From the NCBI GenBank assembly GCA_963204915.1, contig CAUJHS010000005.1, positions 62,001 to 126,000 of the forward strand: a stretch of DNA of 64,000 nucleotides. The letters run 5' to 3'. The stretch comes from Planctomycetota bacterium (GTDB lineage: Bacteria > Planctomycetota > Planctomycetia > Pirellulales > Pirellulaceae). A model generated the notes under the pieces. That model ran no database searches. It worked only from the letters and a program-made list of their open reading frames with translations, and was not told the DNA's origin. A program made the translations under genes and the position numbers. Below are positions 63,480-64,000 of the stretch, in pieces (the stretch's first letter is position 1; every line of letters starts with the position of its first letter).

Positions 63480-63858
63480 GCACCGATCACCGAAGCACTT
63501 TGCGTACCGCCCTTACGTGCGAGCCAGGGCGGTTCAAACCCTGTGCCGCCCTGCCTTGCGATTTACCCCATGACGTGAGATTGCCGCATCGTTTTCCAAG
63601 GACAACGACCGATGAAGCGCATTCTTCGAAGGGTAAGGCGAAGTTTGAAAAATTTTTTATGGGACCGCCGCAAGGCATCCTCGTCATGGTATTGCTTGCA
63701 AAGTGTGCGGAAACAGCCCAATCTTCGTGCGAAGGAGCGCGGCGTCGCGAAAACCGCGCACGTGCGGTGGTGGTGCGAGAACGGTCTTGCGCCGTCGCCG
63801 CGCGGGGCCATGCCTTGCCAACCGTCTAAGATGCTAAAAACACGAGCCGAGCGAATAG

Positions 63859-63880
63859 GGCGCCTGCCTTCTCAGGCGCC
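63859..63880 (-). terminator. Hairpin directly after the stop of the right-edge gene
   Basis: GGCGCCTG and CAGGCGCC form a perfect 8-bp GC stem with a 6-base loop. Read on the minus strand it begins right after a TAA stop. The T-run is poor (CTATTCG), so it may be a rho-dependent or stabilising hairpin. Confidence 0.5.
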
Positions 63881-64000
63881 TTACCCCTGACTGCGCATTC
63901 GCGACTTTCCGCGAATGGTCCATCCGTCGCGCACGAAGGGCGCGTACCACTCGGACGAACGTCGGCGCACCCACGTCGGAGCGATGGCAGCGCATTCTTC
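63881..64000 (-). CDS. 3' end of an unidentified gene at the right edge
   Basis: An open frame enters from the right edge and ends in TAA at 63881-63883: 39 codons, with APTWVRRRSSEWYAPFVRD in the middle and SRMRSQG at the end. The stop is followed at once by a GC hairpin, which supports a real gene end. No family can be recognised in such a short piece. Confidence 0.4.
   Translation of the reverse strand, partial: EECAAIAPTWVRRRSSEWYAPFVRDGWTIRGKSRMRSQG

Larger units (their letters stand above)
63442..63880. other. 439-bp intergenic region right of pckA
   Basis: Holds the pckA promoter at its left end and a terminator hairpin at its right end. Frames such as 63612-63890 plus (92 codons, RRVRRSLKNF, Arg-rich) overlap the terminator hairpin and have no recognisable protein, so they were not accepted. 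Confidence 0.5.

Noticed and set aside
63612-63890. 92-codon Arg-rich frame on the plus strand
   Set aside because: It runs through the GC hairpin that follows the right-edge gene and has no recognisable sequence.
1-64000. tRNA, rRNA, CRISPR arrays, prophage or transposase genes
   Set aside because: None was seen on either strand; repeats found are palindromic intergenic elements without spacers.

Overview
The window reads as chromosomal DNA of a planctomycete, most likely from the Pirellulales. The taxonomic signals are family-level: a PVC-type haem (CxxCH) propeller protein, two Tat-exported DUF1501 proteins, an N-terminal LEPR-xLL-type sorting segment with paired dockerin-like repeats, a zinc-ribbon/DUF4190/WD40 protein, a squalene-hopene cyclase locus and high GC with GTG and TTG starts. 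No rRNA, tRNA, CRISPR array, phage genes or transposase genes were seen.

Layout. 1-6.6 kb: an esterase cut by the left edge, aldo/keto reductase, an Rnk/GreA-C-like protein beside a ribosome-hibernation factor, MgtE Mg2+ channel, K+/H+ antiporter. 6.8-21 kb: very large exported or membrane proteins (WD40, PVC haem protein, LecA-like/phosphodiesterase fusion, metallopeptidase with dockerin repeats, DUF1501, SGNH hydrolase). 21-30.4 kb: RNase PH, a DUF4405 membrane protein, then a leftward cbb3 cytochrome oxidase locus (SafE-like CcoH-type helper, CcoI-type Cu ATPase, a 58-aa membrane peptide, a small membrane protein, CcoO, CcoN, a four-helix membrane protein, di-haem lipoprotein standing in for CcoP). 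30.9-39 kb: TPR proteins, a Trx-like/trypsin-like protease, sugar epimerase and small membrane proteins. 39-43.7 kb: DNA topoisomerase VI genes (top6B-top6A), with a zeta-like kinase and a small partner ORF inserted downstream, bracketed by a 276-bp direct repeat of the top6A 3' end. 44-51 kb: small secreted proteins, OmpA lipoprotein, prepilin peptidase, AroK, PanC, cyclophilin, esterase, HpcH/HpaI aldolase. 52-60 kb: isoprenoid locus with squalene-hopene cyclase, a DUF116-polyprenyl synthase fusion, a chorismate-lyase-like protein, a FAD oxidoreductase and an acyltransferase-like membrane protein. 60-64 kb: a second DUF1501, ATP-dependent PEP carboxykinase and the 3' end of another gene at the right edge.

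The most interesting non-gene structure is a set of palindromic intergenic elements. Three are copies of one ~127-bp MITE-like repeat with TAGAGCG...CGCTCTA-type ends; at four element ends the TA(G) is the stop codon of the neighbouring reading frame. A 114-bp relative with 18-bp inverted ends lies before the epimerase. The strongest candidate for an undescribed unit is the zeta-like cassette: the two copies of the top6A terminus differ at about 15 of 276 bases but at only one amino acid, so the second copy looks like a functional allele brought in with the cassette, not a decaying duplicate.
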